NCBI GenBank assembly: GCA_049513455.1
Contig: JBEKWB010000029.1
Coordinates: 1-48,559 of the forward strand
Length of the DNA stretch: 48,559 nucleotides
From: Bog-473 sp049513455
Lineage (GTDB): Bacteria; Actinomycetota; Acidimicrobiia; Acidimicrobiales; RAAP-2
Direction: 5' to 3'
Below the pieces are notes generated by a model, which was not told the DNA's origin, did not search any database, and was given only the letters and a program-made list of their open reading frames with translations. This document shows, piece after piece, positions 24,381 to 32,591 of this stretch. Each line of letters starts with the position of its first letter. The first letter of the stretch is position 1. The translations under genes were made by a program, and so were the position numbers.

Positions 24381-24579
24381 CTACCGCCTACGTCGCCCAC
24401 CTGACAGCCCTAGCGCCCGTAGGAACGAACCGGTGACGGTGTTGGTCTTGCGGTACACGGCGCGGCGTGCGTACCTCTTGGCCCCACCGCTGGCGCCCCC
24501 GTGCTCGACGGCTTCGACGTTGCCGAGGTCGTCGGGCGGCTCGGTAGAGCTGGCTGCGGAGTGACTTACGACGGGCCAT
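24381..24579 (-). pseudogene. Small basic protein (MARRKSLRSQLYRAAR type) with a frameshift
   Basis: ATG 24579 with GAGG 9 nt upstream begins MARRKSLRSQLYRAAR. One base must be dropped near 24531-24537 to continue as DLGNVEAVEHGGASGG, KRYARRAVYRKTNTVTGSFL and RALGLSGGRRRR with a stop at 24381. Proteins of this plan (LYRAARxLGxVEA, then RRxVYRKTN) recur, to my knowledge, on actinobacterial mobile elements with no assigned function. Third gene of a microprotein operon. Confidence 0.55.
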
Positions 24580-24599
24580 CAGGTGATCCCTCAGCAGCG

Positions 24600-24707
24600 T
24601 CAGTCTTCGGCGACTTGTGGGAAGACCTTGCGCACGATGAGGGAGACCAGGGCGAGGTACGCGACGAGGGAGGCGAGCGCGATGGCGGTGTCGATGAGGA
24701 TGGTCAT
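24600..24707 (-). CDS. 35-aa single-helix membrane microprotein
   Basis: ATG 24707 overlaps the upstream stop (TGATG) and has a strong GGGGGAG site 6 nt away, itself inside the previous gene. Sequence MTILIDTAIALASLVAYLAL then VSLIVRKVFPQVAED: one membrane helix with a short charged end. Middle gene of the three-gene microprotein operon. Too short for most gene finders. Confidence 0.6.
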   Translation of the reverse strand: MTILIDTAIALASLVAYLALVSLIVRKVFPQVAED

Positions 24708-24934
24708 CACTTCTCCCCCTCGATCGACCTCGGTGACCCACTGACACCCCGGTCACGTTCATCGTGTTCCCCCCCCGGTTGACACTTCGGGCAAAGGTCC
24801 TTATTGCCTTGCTGCGTCCAGCCCCGAGCTGCACCATAGGAACGGATGGATCGAGGGCTTCCAAGGAATGGCGAAACGGCCCGTATCCACGTGCTGCACA
24901 CATCGCAGATGAGGTCGTTGGCGACCACCGTCAC
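24707..24934 (-). CDS. Zinc-ribbon microprotein, first gene of the small operon
   Basis: 75 aa from GTG 24934, which lies 7 nt after TAGCTT (24942-24947 on this strand), a leaderless start; TTG 24964 is the alternative. CDVC (residues 9-12) and CPKC flank GAARGWTQQGNKDL, the knuckle spacing of phage-type zinc ribbons (GW...DLCPxC). The tail is polar and acidic. Its stop overlaps the next gene (TGATG). Function unknown. Confidence 0.65.
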   Translation of the reverse strand: MTVVANDLICDVCSTWIRAVSPFLGSPRSIRSYGAARGWTQQGNKDLCPKCQPGGEHDERDRGVSGSPRSIEGEK

Positions 24935-25104
24935 AGAGATCAAGCTACGCGGCAGTGGCGCCAAGGTGGGCGATAGGGCAGCCCGTTACCGAAAATCGTC
25001 CGCCCTACCGCCTCTGGCCCGAAGTCACGGCCGCAGATACGGCGGGAGCTAGCGGTGCTTGAGGCGATGGCGGCAGTATCGTCCCGGCTGAGGAGGTGTC
25101 TCTG

Positions 25105-25470
25105 ATGGACATATCGCCAGGGCCGGGTTGGACGAAAGGTAAAGACGGACAGTTCCACCCACATTTCTTCACCTATGACCATTTCCCTGGTGCTCGTGCG
25201 GTGGCTGGCGTGTTCAAGACCCTGGCGGCGCTCCTGATCGCACTCGGAGCCCTCTCCGCCATTGAAGCGGCGAGGACGCTTCATGAGCATAGAGCCAGCG
25301 GAGGTAACCAGATTGCGGTCGTCGCGGGGATCATTGGCGGGACGATCATCGCTGCGTCTGCGATGGCTTTCTTCGGGTATGTGCTCCAACTCCTCGTAGC
25401 GATTCACTTCGATGTCCGGTACGCGGAGTCATCCCAAACAGCGGAAGACCTAAAACCTCACACGCCCTAG
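25105..25470 (+). CDS. Two-helix membrane protein
   Basis: 121 aa. ATG 25105 has AGGAGG 8 nt upstream, better than the GTG at 25096. A polar start with PGPGWTKGKDGQFHPHFFTYDHFPG is followed by two membrane helices (FKTLAALLIALGALSAIEAA and IAVVAGIIGGTIIAASAMAF) joined by a short charged loop, then a cytoplasmic tail. No recognised family; possibly an envelope effector or entry-exclusion-like protein, which is speculation. Confidence 0.65.
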   Translation: MDISPGPGWTKGKDGQFHPHFFTYDHFPGARAVAGVFKTLAALLIALGALSAIEAARTLHEHRASGGNQIAVVAGIIGGTIIAASAMAFFGYVLQLLVAIHFDVRYAESSQTAEDLKPHTP

Positions 25471-25648
25471 TTCCCAGTGATGGGCCAAGCTCGTAAGTAC
25501 CTCTGGATCGGTTAGGGATGCACCGCCGCCATCGGGCAACGACGATCCAACTCGGCCAACCATTGGTTAACGTCGGAGCCACCAACGGGAATGACGGTGA
25601 AGGAAAATCTGTCGTTATTTGGTGGACAAGCTCTAGGAGCTTTGAAGG

Positions 25649-25867
25649 CTAAACGGTCACTCGGCCTTGGTGCTTCAGCTTTCGGAGTCGCCTTTTCGCT
25701 GGCTTCCGGATCGGCCGAGGGATGATCCGCTCTAGGCGATCCTCCATGTATTCGAAATGCTGAGCCTTCTCAAAGACGTCAGATTGGTCATAATCGGCGA
25801 CGTTGATCTCATACTCGGCGGCATACTCGTCCCACCACCGAAAGCCGTCAATCTGCACGCCGCTCAT
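25649..25867 (-). CDS. Small charged protein, possible excisionase-like or regulator
   Basis: 72 aa from ATG 25867. Residues 8-50 are acidic (WWDEYAAEYEINVADYDQSD, YMEDRLERI), and residues 50-72 strongly basic (RKPAKRRLRKLKHQGRV). It precedes the integrase in the element's right part, where excisionase genes often lie, but no HTH is recognisable. AGG abuts the ATG; no clear SD. Confidence 0.45.
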   Translation of the reverse strand: MSGVQIDGFRWWDEYAAEYEINVADYDQSDVFEKAQHFEYMEDRLERIIPRPIRKPAKRRLRKLKHQGRVTV

Positions 25868-25925
25868 CCTAGCTTACAACGGTGTCATTTCGACGCCTGG
25901 ACAGCACTGATATCGCCCTTAGCGC

Positions 25926-26846
25926 TCACAGCCGATCCCCTGGCGCCAACTTCTTGTATGCGTCACGTGCCCGCTCGTCGGCCGCGCTCGCTCCATAGCG
26001 GTTGAGCATTTGGCGGGACCGCCAGCCGAAGATTCGCATCATGTCGGAGTCACCGAGCCCGCCCTTGGCCGCCTGATGCGCTGCCGTGTGGCGAAGTTGG
26101 TGCGGGTGCATCTGCTCGATACCGGCATCACGGCAGCGGCGCCGCAACATCTGAGCGATGCCGTTCCCGGTCAGCTTGCCTTTCGGCCCAACCCACAGGG
26201 CATCCGAGCGGCCGTGGGCGTGCTTCTTGCGGATCCGGAGGTATCGATCGAGGGCCTGGCTCGTCTTCGATGAGAACGGGACTGACCGGGGGCGACTGCC
26301 CTTGCCGAGGACGGTCACCACCTCGTAGTCCCAATCGACGTCGGAGACGCTCAGGCCGGCCACTTCCCCCAGCCGCAGACCGCAGTCGAAGAACAGCCGC
26401 AGGATCGCGGTGTCCCGTCGATTCTCAAAGGTGGTCCCATCGGCCGCCCGGAGGAGCTTCTTGAGGTCGTCGTCCCCCACCACGGGCACCGGCACCTCCG
26501 GCACGGAAGGGGGACCCATCTTGGCCATGGGAGTGTCGGCGATCTCCCCCTCCTCGACGCACCACTTGAAGAACTGGCGTAGGCCCCCGTACCGGATTGC
26601 CGCGGTTTTGGGTGTCCACCGCTCGAGCTGATCGCCGACGAACGTCTCGACGTGGTCCCGGTTGATCTTGTCCACCTCTACGGGAAAGCCCGCGGCGATA
26701 GAGAACTCGCGGAAGAGATCGAGCGCTTGTAAATAGGACTTGATCGTCCCGGGTGCGCGGTTTCGAGAACGCAGTGAGACGTCGAATCCCCGTCGCAGTT
26801 CGGCGATGTCATTTACCGCCAAATCGGGGTCAATTAATGTCGTCAT
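25926..26846 (-). CDS. Tyrosine recombinase/integrase of the element
   Basis: 306 aa from ATG 26846 (GGAGGT 6 nt upstream). N-terminal SAM-like core-binding domain (residues 15-105), catalytic domain (125-300). Catalytic set present: R158 (CGLRLGE), K182 (VLGKGSRPR), H249-x-x-R252 (HQLRHT), W275 and nucleophile Y284 (MLNRYGA). Length and motifs are XerC/D-like, as in many actinobacterial islands. It starts about 130 nt from attR and reads into the element. It should catalyse integration at the tRNA-Arg 3' end. Confidence 0.93.
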   Translation of the reverse strand: MTTLIDPDLAVNDIAELRRGFDVSLRSRNRAPGTIKSYLQALDLFREFSIAAGFPVEVDKINRDHVETFVGDQLERWTPKTAAIRYGGLRQFFKWCVEEGEIADTPMAKMGPPSVPEVPVPVVGDDDLKKLLRAADGTTFENRRDTAILRLFFDCGLRLGEVAGLSVSDVDWDYEVVTVLGKGSRPRSVPFSSKTSQALDRYLRIRKKHAHGRSDALWVGPKGKLTGNGIAQMLRRRCRDAGIEQMHPHQLRHTAAHQAAKGGLGDSDMMRIFGWRSRQMLNRYGASAADERARDAYKKLAPGDRL

Positions 26847-26978
26847 GTTGGCACCTCCAAGGGGTGTTGACCATGGCCCCCGGGCGGTTTGCCGACCGTC
26901 GCGGGGGCTCTTTCGTGCTCTAAAACTATCAGGTGTGTCGACGCTATGCAAGCACCGTTCTATACAAAAGTCCTGCCA

Positions 26979-27024
26979 GCGCCCCCGGCACGATTCGAAC
27001 GCGCAACCTGATGGGTAGAAACCA
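26979..27024. repeat. attR: repeat within intact tRNA-Arg
   Basis: 46 bp identical to 20920-20965, spanning the 3' half of the tRNA from the anticodon loop to one base beyond the discriminator. The crossover probably lies in this block, which restores a full tRNA on integration. Confidence 0.92.
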
Positions 27025-27053
27025 CCTGCTCTATCCAGTTGAGCTACAGGGGC
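26980..27053 (-). tRNA. tRNA-Arg (TCT)
   Basis: Acceptor GCCCCTG (27053-27047) pairs with CGGGGGC (26987-26981); discriminator G26980. The anticodon stem GGTGG/CCATC encloses TTTCTAC, anticodon TCT. The T-arm is GCGCG TTCGAAT CGTGC. It is the target of the adjacent integrative element, which supplies its 3' half. Confidence 0.95.
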
Positions 27054-27173
27054 AGTGCGTTCCAGCCTGACATACAACACCACGGGCCGGATTCATGGTC
27101 GGTCGGCCCCCCGCCGGCTCGTCCGGGGCTCGGCTCGAAGGCCTCGGGACGATGTGCCACACTTATGCCCCTC

Positions 27174-27248
27174 GGTGGGCGTAGCTCAGTTGGTTAGAGC
27201 GCCAGGTTGTGGTCCTGGAGGTCGGGGGTTCGAGACCCCTCGCTCACC
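27174..27248 (+). tRNA. tRNA-His (GTG)
   Basis: G27174 is the extra G(-1) facing C27248. The acceptor GTGGGCG pairs with CGCTCAC. The anticodon stem CCAGG/CCTGG holds TTGTGGT, anticodon GTG. The T-arm has GGGTTCGAGAC. It is followed by the SDR gene. Confidence 0.95.
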
Positions 27249-27310
27249 CCGAAATGCCGGTCGCCCGGGAACTGGCGCCCGGTGCCGAGTACACGGAGGG
27301 GGACGCCGGA

Positions 27311-28108
27311 GTGGAGGCTGCGACGCGCAAGCGGACCGTCCTGGTGACCGGGGCTTCGTCCGGCATCGGCGAGGCCGTGGCGCGGGTACTGGCAGGCCGA
27401 GGTGACACGGTGGCACTGGTGGCCCGGCGGATCGACCGGCTGGACGCGGTCCTGGCGGATTGCCGGGTGACCTCACCCGACTCGGATCGCTGGGCCGCCG
27501 ATCTCTCCGACCCCGCTGCCGCGGCCGAACTGGCTCTGTCCATTTGGGATCGCTACGACGGCCTCGACGTGGTGATCAACAATGCCGGCGTGCCCATGCG
27601 ACGCCACGCCACGAAGCTGACCATGGCCGAGGTGGAACGGACCATGCGGACCAACTATTTCTCTCCCGTCGCCATCACCCTGGCCCTCCTCCCCCGCATG
27701 CTGTCCCGCCGATCCGGGACATTCGTCAATGTCTCGAGCGTGGGCGGCCGATTGGGCATCGCCACGGAGGCGGCGTACTCGGGCTCGAAATTCGCGCTCG
27801 CCGGTTGGAGCGAGGCTCTGGCCATGGACCTGGCCGGCTCCGGAGTGCGGGTGAAGCTGATTCTGCCCGGCGCCATCGACACCGAGATCTGGGACCAGCC
27901 CGACAATGACGCGCCGGTCTACGACGGCCCCAAGGACCCACCCTCGGGGATCGCCCAGGGCATCGTCGACGCCCTCGACAGCGAGGCGTTCGAGCACTAT
28001 CTCCCCGACATGAAAGCGGTGATCGAAATGAAGACCTCGGACATCGACGGCTTCATGCGTGGCATGCGCGCCATGACCGACCAGGCCATGGGCCGCGACT
28101 CCGCATGA
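27311..28108 (+). CDS. Short-chain dehydrogenase/reductase
   Basis: 265 aa. GTG 27311 has GGAGGGGG 8 nt upstream; a longer reading from 27254 begins right after tRNA-His and lacks a ribosome site. Motifs: TGASSGIG cofactor loop, NNAGV, NVSSVGG (Ser), AYSGSKFA (Tyr and Lys of YxxxK), LPGAIDTEIW. ARR after the second strand suggests NADP(H). It overlaps the alcohol dehydrogenase by 4 nt (ATGA), so they share an operon and perhaps successive steps on one substrate. Substrate unknown. Confidence 0.93.
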   Translation: MEAATRKRTVLVTGASSGIGEAVARVLAGRGDTVALVARRIDRLDAVLADCRVTSPDSDRWAADLSDPAAAAELALSIWDRYDGLDVVINNAGVPMRRHATKLTMAEVERTMRTNYFSPVAITLALLPRMLSRRSGTFVNVSSVGGRLGIATEAAYSGSKFALAGWSEALAMDLAGSGVRVKLILPGAIDTEIWDQPDNDAPVYDGPKDPPSGIAQGIVDALDSEAFEHYLPDMKAVIEMKTSDIDGFMRGMRAMTDQAMGRDSA

Positions 28109-29343
28109 AGGCTCTCCTCTTCGGTGCTGCCCCCGACCCCTCGGAAATCCGGCCCACCCCCCGTGACGAGCTGGAGACCATGCTCGCCGGACTGCCGTTC
28201 GGCCTGCACGAGATCGACGATGCGCGCGTCGTCCGTCCGGACTGGGTGATCACCAAGCCCATCCTTTCGGGGGTGTGTGGCTCGGACGCCAAGTTGGTGC
28301 TCGGCGACTTCAGCTCGGGTGACATCGACAATCCGATGGCAGCATTCTCCTCCCTTCCCCACGTCCCGGGCCACGAGGTGGTGGCCGAAGTGGTCGCGCT
28401 GGGTCCCAAGGCCACCGGGCTCGAGGTCGGTCAACGCGTGGTGCTCAATCCGTGGCTCACATGCGGTCCCCGGGGGATAGAGCCGCCCTGCCCCCCCTGT
28501 GCCACCGGTGACCTCAGCCTGTGCTGGAGCTTCACCAAGGGCGACCTCGGGGCGGGGGTCCATGTCGGCGTGATCACGGGCGCCCCGGGCGCCTGGGCTG
28601 AGCGCCTGGCCGCGCACGACTCCATGCTCATTCCGGTGCCCGACGGCATCTCGAACGAGGCGGCTGTCCTGGCCGATCCCTTCTCGGTGTCCCTGCACGC
28701 CATTCTCCGCAATCCGCCACCGCCGGCCGGGCGGGTACTGGTCTACGGTGCCGGGGCATTGGGACTCACGAGCGTGGCGGCGCTGCGCCTTCTCTATCCC
28801 GATGTCGAGGTCGCGGTCGTCGCGCGCTTCGAGGCGCAGCGCGACATGGCCCTGCAGTTCGGCGCGTCCAAGGTCTTCGCGCACGAACCCCGCCTCGCTC
28901 TCGTCGAGGCGCTGGCCGAGTGGTCTGGGGCCGTGCTCCACATGCCCTTGGACGGTCTTCCCGTGACCCACCCGGGGCACATCGACGTCGTGTACGACAC
29001 GATCGCCAAGGGCGAGACTCTCGAGGTGGGGGTGCGCGTCCTGGCCGAGCGGGGCCGCCTCGTCTACACGGGTGTCTCCACCCCGCAACGCTGGGAATCC
29101 ACCCCGATCTACTTCAAGGAGCTGGTCCTCATCGGCTCAAACGCATTCGGCCTCGAAGACCTCGATGGCCTGCGCCAGCACGCCATCGCGCACTACCTGA
29201 GGCTGGTCGCCGAGGACCGTCTCGACATCACGCCGATGTTGACGCACCGCTTCGCCCTCACCGACTGGTGGGACGCCCTCAAGGTGATAGCCCGCCAGGA
29301 CGAGAGCGGCGCGCTCAAGGTGGCCTTCACGCCCAACGGCTGA
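28105..29343 (+). CDS. Zinc-dependent medium-chain alcohol dehydrogenase
   Basis: 412 aa, overlapping the SDR stop. The GroES-like catalytic domain has GVCGSD (catalytic Cys ligand), VPGHEVVAEV (His, Glu) and a structural-zinc-like set (PCPPCATGDLSLCW). The Rossmann part has LVYGAGALGLTSVAAL. Members oxidise alcohols with NAD(P). The N-terminal stretch before GVCGSD is about 20 residues longer than usual. Paired with an SDR and convergent with an FGGY kinase, it may act in polyol or sugar-derivative breakdown; inference. Confidence 0.93.
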   Translation: MKALLFGAAPDPSEIRPTPRDELETMLAGLPFGLHEIDDARVVRPDWVITKPILSGVCGSDAKLVLGDFSSGDIDNPMAAFSSLPHVPGHEVVAEVVALGPKATGLEVGQRVVLNPWLTCGPRGIEPPCPPCATGDLSLCWSFTKGDLGAGVHVGVITGAPGAWAERLAAHDSMLIPVPDGISNEAAVLADPFSVSLHAILRNPPPPAGRVLVYGAGALGLTSVAALRLLYPDVEVAVVARFEAQRDMALQFGASKVFAHEPRLALVEALAEWSGAVLHMPLDGLPVTHPGHIDVVYDTIAKGETLEVGVRVLAERGRLVYTGVSTPQRWESTPIYFKELVLIGSNAFGLEDLDGLRQHAIAHYLRLVAEDRLDITPMLTHRFALTDWWDALKVIARQDESGALKVAFTPNG

Positions 29344-29353
29344 GCGCGGAAGG

Positions 29354-30760
29354 CTACGCGCCGGTACCCAGCGCGCAGAAGCGCTCGTAGCGCGACCGGG
29401 TGGCCGCGGCCCAGGCGGGATCGGGCTCGATCCGCCGCCCCACACTGGCCCAGCGCGACGAGTCGTTGAGCGTGGTCTCCAATCCGGCCGCCATGCGGGC
29501 GAAGAAGGCGGCCCCCCGGGCGGCGCCGTCGGGCACGGTGAGGGCGTCAACCGGCAGGTCGGTTGCGTCGGCAACGGCAGCCATCCACGCCGTGACGCGC
29601 GATCCCCCACCGCTGGCGACGATGCGGCGGGCGCTGACCCCGGCGCGGTCGATGATGCGCCGGATGACGAAGCCGCTGGCCTCGAACGCAGCCCGCTCGA
29701 GTGCCTCGGGGCCCGATGCGATATCGAGCCCGTAAAGATTCGAGCGCAACGTGTGGTCGTCGAACGGGGTGCGTTCGCCGCGCACATAGGGCAACCAGAT
29801 GGGGACGCGCGAGGGCGACCCCAGGCGGGCGTCCAACTTCTCACGGCCTGGTCCGGGACGGGGGGTACCGCGCAAGAGCGTGCGCGCCCAGTCCATGAAC
29901 AAGGCACCGGCGTTGCTCGGCCCGCCGATGACGAAACGGTCAGGCGTCGTGTGGGGGAAGCTGATGAGCCCCGGAACCTGGACCCAGTTGTCGGCCACCA
30001 CCCACACGATCAGGGTGGCACCGAAGATGACGTGGACGTCGCCGGGACTATCGGCGCCGGCAACCACCTGGTCGCACATGGCGTCGATGGATCCACCGGT
30101 GAAGACCGTGTCGGTGCCGGGCAGGGTCCCACCGGCGGCGCACATGGGGACGACGTCGGGAAGCTGCGCAGGCAGCACTCCCATTCCGGCGAGCATCTCG
30201 GCGTTCCACTGCCCGCCGGCATGCAGGGAGCCCATCGACGCCGTCACGCCGGTGTCGATAGCCGGTACCCCGGAGAGCGCGTACGTGGCCACCGCCTGGC
30301 ATGGCCAGTAACCCTTGGCCTCCGGCGCCAGCGCGTGGGCCCAGCGCAGGAAGCCCTCGGCATCGGGCATGCCCGGACCGGGATCGGCTCCATCGACCGC
30401 TCCAGGGGCGGGCGCCGGGCGACCCTCGAGGTCTCCGTAGAGCAGACCCGGCAGCGTCGGCACACCCCCGCCGTTGACGGCAGTCAGGGAGGGGACCATG
30501 GCGGCGACGCCGAGCCCGGCTATCTCGCCGTTCCCCGTTGCGTCCAGCTCGGCGGACAGTTGGGCGTAGGCCTTTTGCGGCCCCGCTCGCCAGGCGCGCC
30601 GGGCGTCGTGACGGAGCTGGTCCGGTTCGGACGCCAGGACGCGATGAGCCACCCGGCTGCGCGCCACGACCTCACCTTTTTCGTCCACAGCCAGGGCCTT
30701 CACCGATGTCGTGCCGATGTCGACGCCCACTGTGATCGACCCTCGACGGTTGCTCACCAC
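29354..30760 (-). CDS. FGGY-family carbohydrate kinase
   Basis: 468 aa. The N-terminal ATPase-fold start VGVDIGTTSVKALAVDEKG and the C-terminal VASGGGSRVTAWMAAVADAT (FGGY signature region) are intact; PDGAARGAAFFARMAAGL closes the domain. These kinases phosphorylate pentoses, polyols or their keto forms; the closest feel is xylulokinase-like, but the substrate cannot be read. Start GTG 30760 or 30757, GGGAG just upstream. Divergent from the 2-hydroxyacid dehydrogenase across a roughly 70-nt gap. Confidence 0.9.
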   Translation of the reverse strand: MVSNRRGSITVGVDIGTTSVKALAVDEKGEVVARSRVAHRVLASEPDQLRHDARRAWRAGPQKAYAQLSAELDATGNGEIAGLGVAAMVPSLTAVNGGGVPTLPGLLYGDLEGRPAPAPGAVDGADPGPGMPDAEGFLRWAHALAPEAKGYWPCQAVATYALSGVPAIDTGVTASMGSLHAGGQWNAEMLAGMGVLPAQLPDVVPMCAAGGTLPGTDTVFTGGSIDAMCDQVVAGADSPGDVHVIFGATLIVWVVADNWVQVPGLISFPHTTPDRFVIGGPSNAGALFMDWARTLLRGTPRPGPGREKLDARLGSPSRVPIWLPYVRGERTPFDDHTLRSNLYGLDIASGPEALERAAFEASGFVIRRIIDRAGVSARRIVASGGGSRVTAWMAAVADATDLPVDALTVPDGAARGAAFFARMAAGLETTLNDSSRWASVGRRIEPDPAWAAATRSRYERFCALGTGA

Positions 30761-30827
30761 TCCCAGATTCGTGTCATGATGCCGCCATTATGGACGAAAG
30801 TCCGTGTCCCGAGAGGAGCCGGAAGAA

Positions 30828-31811
30828 ATGAGCACTGCACGGCCGAAAGCTCTGGTCACCGCCGCGGTGAGCGGTCCAGGGCTCGACCTGCTCCACCAGT
30901 TGGCCGATCTCGTGCTCGATTCGTGGCTCGATCAACCACAACTGCGCATCTACAACGCGCGACAGTTGGCCGACCGGGTGGCCGACGAGGGGGCCAACCT
31001 GGTCGTGGTCGAAAGCGATACGTGCGGTGCCGAGCTCTACGAGCAACCGATCATCGCCGTGGCCAGTTGCCGGGGCGATCCCACCAACGTCGACGTGCCC
31101 GCCGCCACGGCCGCCGGCGTCCCCGTGCTGCGGGCCCCGGGACGGAACGCCGATGCGGTGGCCGAGCTCGCCGTGGCGCTCCTCTTCGCCGCCACGCGGG
31201 GGCTGATCCCGGCCGACCGGGACGTGCGGGCCGGCGAGATCTACCGGGGCGGGAAGATCCCCTACCAGCGTTACCGGGCCTGGGAGCTCGCCGGCAAGAC
31301 GGTGGGCCTGGTCGGTCTGGGCGCGGTGGGGAGGGCGCTGCGCTGGCGCCTGCGGGGCCTGGGCATGGACGTGCTCGCCTACGACCCCTACGCCCCCGAT
31401 GCCACCAGCTCCCTCAGTGAGCTGTTGGACCGATCCGACGTGGTCTCGGTGCATGCGCCCGTCACCGAGGAGACCATCGGCATGATCGGGACCGAGGAGT
31501 TCGCCCAAATGCGCGACGGCGTCGTGTACCTGAACACGGCCAGGGCGAAGATCCACGACGTCGATGCGCTCGTGGCGGCGCTGCGCTCGGGCAAGGTGTC
31601 CGCCGCCGGGCTCGATCACTTCGAAGGGGAGTCGCTGGCGACGGACCATCCGCTGACCGAGTTCCCCTCGGTGGTGCTGACCCCTCACATCGGCGGCGCC
31701 ACCTACAACACCGAGGCCAACCACACCGCCATCATCGCCGAAGACCTGTGCCGGCTCATGGCCGGGGCGCGGCCGCTGCACATCGTCAACCCCGAAGTGC
31801 TCAAGGACTGA
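30828..31811 (+). CDS. D-isomer 2-hydroxyacid dehydrogenase
   Basis: 327 aa from ATG 30828 (GGAAG 4 nt upstream; GTG 30804 possible). NAD-binding VGLVGLGAVGRAL; YDPYAPD after the second strand. Catalytic residues Arg in NTARAKIHDVDAL, Glu in LDHFEGE and His in TPHIGGAT. This is the phosphoglycerate/erythronate-dehydrogenase-like fold. It is followed after 1 nt by the peptidase E gene and divergent from the FGGY kinase, suggesting one catabolic unit. Confidence 0.92.
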   Translation: MSTARPKALVTAAVSGPGLDLLHQLADLVLDSWLDQPQLRIYNARQLADRVADEGANLVVVESDTCGAELYEQPIIAVASCRGDPTNVDVPAATAAGVPVLRAPGRNADAVAELAVALLFAATRGLIPADRDVRAGEIYRGGKIPYQRYRAWELAGKTVGLVGLGAVGRALRWRLRGLGMDVLAYDPYAPDATSSLSELLDRSDVVSVHAPVTEETIGMIGTEEFAQMRDGVVYLNTARAKIHDVDALVAALRSGKVSAAGLDHFEGESLATDHPLTEFPSVVLTPHIGGATYNTEANHTAIIAEDLCRLMAGARPLHIVNPEVLKD

Positions 31812-31812
31812 T

Positions 31813-32541
31813 GTGAGCGCACGGCAGCCGACGATCATCGCCGACAGCATCGGCTTTTTGCCCGACGGCCCGGACCCGCAGAACATACGACCCGGCCCCT
31901 CCTACCGTCTGGCGGCCGAATTGGCGCGGGCCGGGACACATCCGCGCATCTGCACGATCGCCACGGCCGTCGGCGACGATGCAACGCGCCTGGCCGCGGT
32001 GCACAACGCCTTCTCGAAGCTCGGCATGCTCAGCTCGCACCTGACGCTGTTCCCCATGCCCAACGTGCCCGACATGCGCACCCATCTTCTGGCGCAAGAC
32101 GTCATATGGGTCTCGGGTGGGAGCACGGCCAACCTGCTCGCGCTGTGGCGCCTGCACGGGCTCGACGTCATCCTCCGCGAGTGCTGGGAGTCCGGCGTGG
32201 TGCTCAAAGGGGTGTCGGCCGGCTCTTTGTGCTGGCATATCGGGGGCACCACGGACTCGTTCGGTCCCACCCTCCAGACGCTGACCAACGGCCTGGCGTT
32301 CCTGCCGTACAGCAACAGCCCGCACCATGACGCCGAGGTCCAGCGCCGTCCCTTGGTCCATCGCCTGATCGCGGAGGGCACGCTGCCCGACGGGTTTGCC
32401 ACCGAGAACGGGACGGGGCTCGTCTTCTTCGGCACCGAGCTGCACGAGGCCTTCACCGAGGTGGAGGGCAAGACGGCCTACTCCCTGGTCCGCCAGGGAG
32501 ACTCGACGAACGAGACCGCCCTGCCGACGCGACTGCTCTGA
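31813..32541 (+). CDS. Peptidase E-like serine peptidase (family S51)
   Basis: 242 aa from GTG 31813, one base after the dehydrogenase stop. The nucleophile elbow GVSAGSLCWH (GxSAG), VSGGSTANLLALW and DGFATENGTGLVFFG match S51 enzymes, which cleave Asp-X dipeptides or, in the cyanophycinase branch, beta-aspartyl peptides. Why it is coupled to a hydroxyacid dehydrogenase is unclear. It ends at a convergent hairpin. Confidence 0.9.
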   Translation: MSARQPTIIADSIGFLPDGPDPQNIRPGPSYRLAAELARAGTHPRICTIATAVGDDATRLAAVHNAFSKLGMLSSHLTLFPMPNVPDMRTHLLAQDVIWVSGGSTANLLALWRLHGLDVILRECWESGVVLKGVSAGSLCWHIGGTTDSFGPTLQTLTNGLAFLPYSNSPHHDAEVQRRPLVHRLIAEGTLPDGFATENGTGLVFFGTELHEAFTEVEGKTAYSLVRQGDSTNETALPTRLL

Positions 32542-32588
32542 TTGGCGGCTGCTCTTAGAGGCGGCTGCTCTGAGAGGCGGCCGCCAAT
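32541..32588. terminator. Bidirectional hairpin between convergent genes
   Basis: ATTGGCGGC (32541-32549) pairs with GCCGCCAAT (32580-32588). The loop holds a 16-bp tandem repeat (GGCGGCTGCTCTTAGA and GGCGGCTGCTCTGAGA). It sits between the stops of peptidase E and the LLM oxidoreductase, so it could end both transcripts. Confidence 0.5.
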
Positions 32589-32591
32589 GGC

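Larger units (their letters stand above)
20920..27024. mobile_element. Integrative element in tRNA-Arg (about 6.06 kb)
   Basis: Bounded by identical 46-bp direct repeats: 20920-20965 (a 3'-end fragment of the tRNA) and 26979-27024 (within the intact tRNA-Arg). The integrase gene starts next to the intact tRNA and reads away from it, the usual arrangement for tyrosine-integrase islands. Cargo: toxin-antitoxin pair, WhiB, at least six microproteins, one two-helix membrane protein. No replication, capsid, relaxase or transfer gene is visible, so it is probably non-autonomous or a satellite. Confidence 0.9.
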
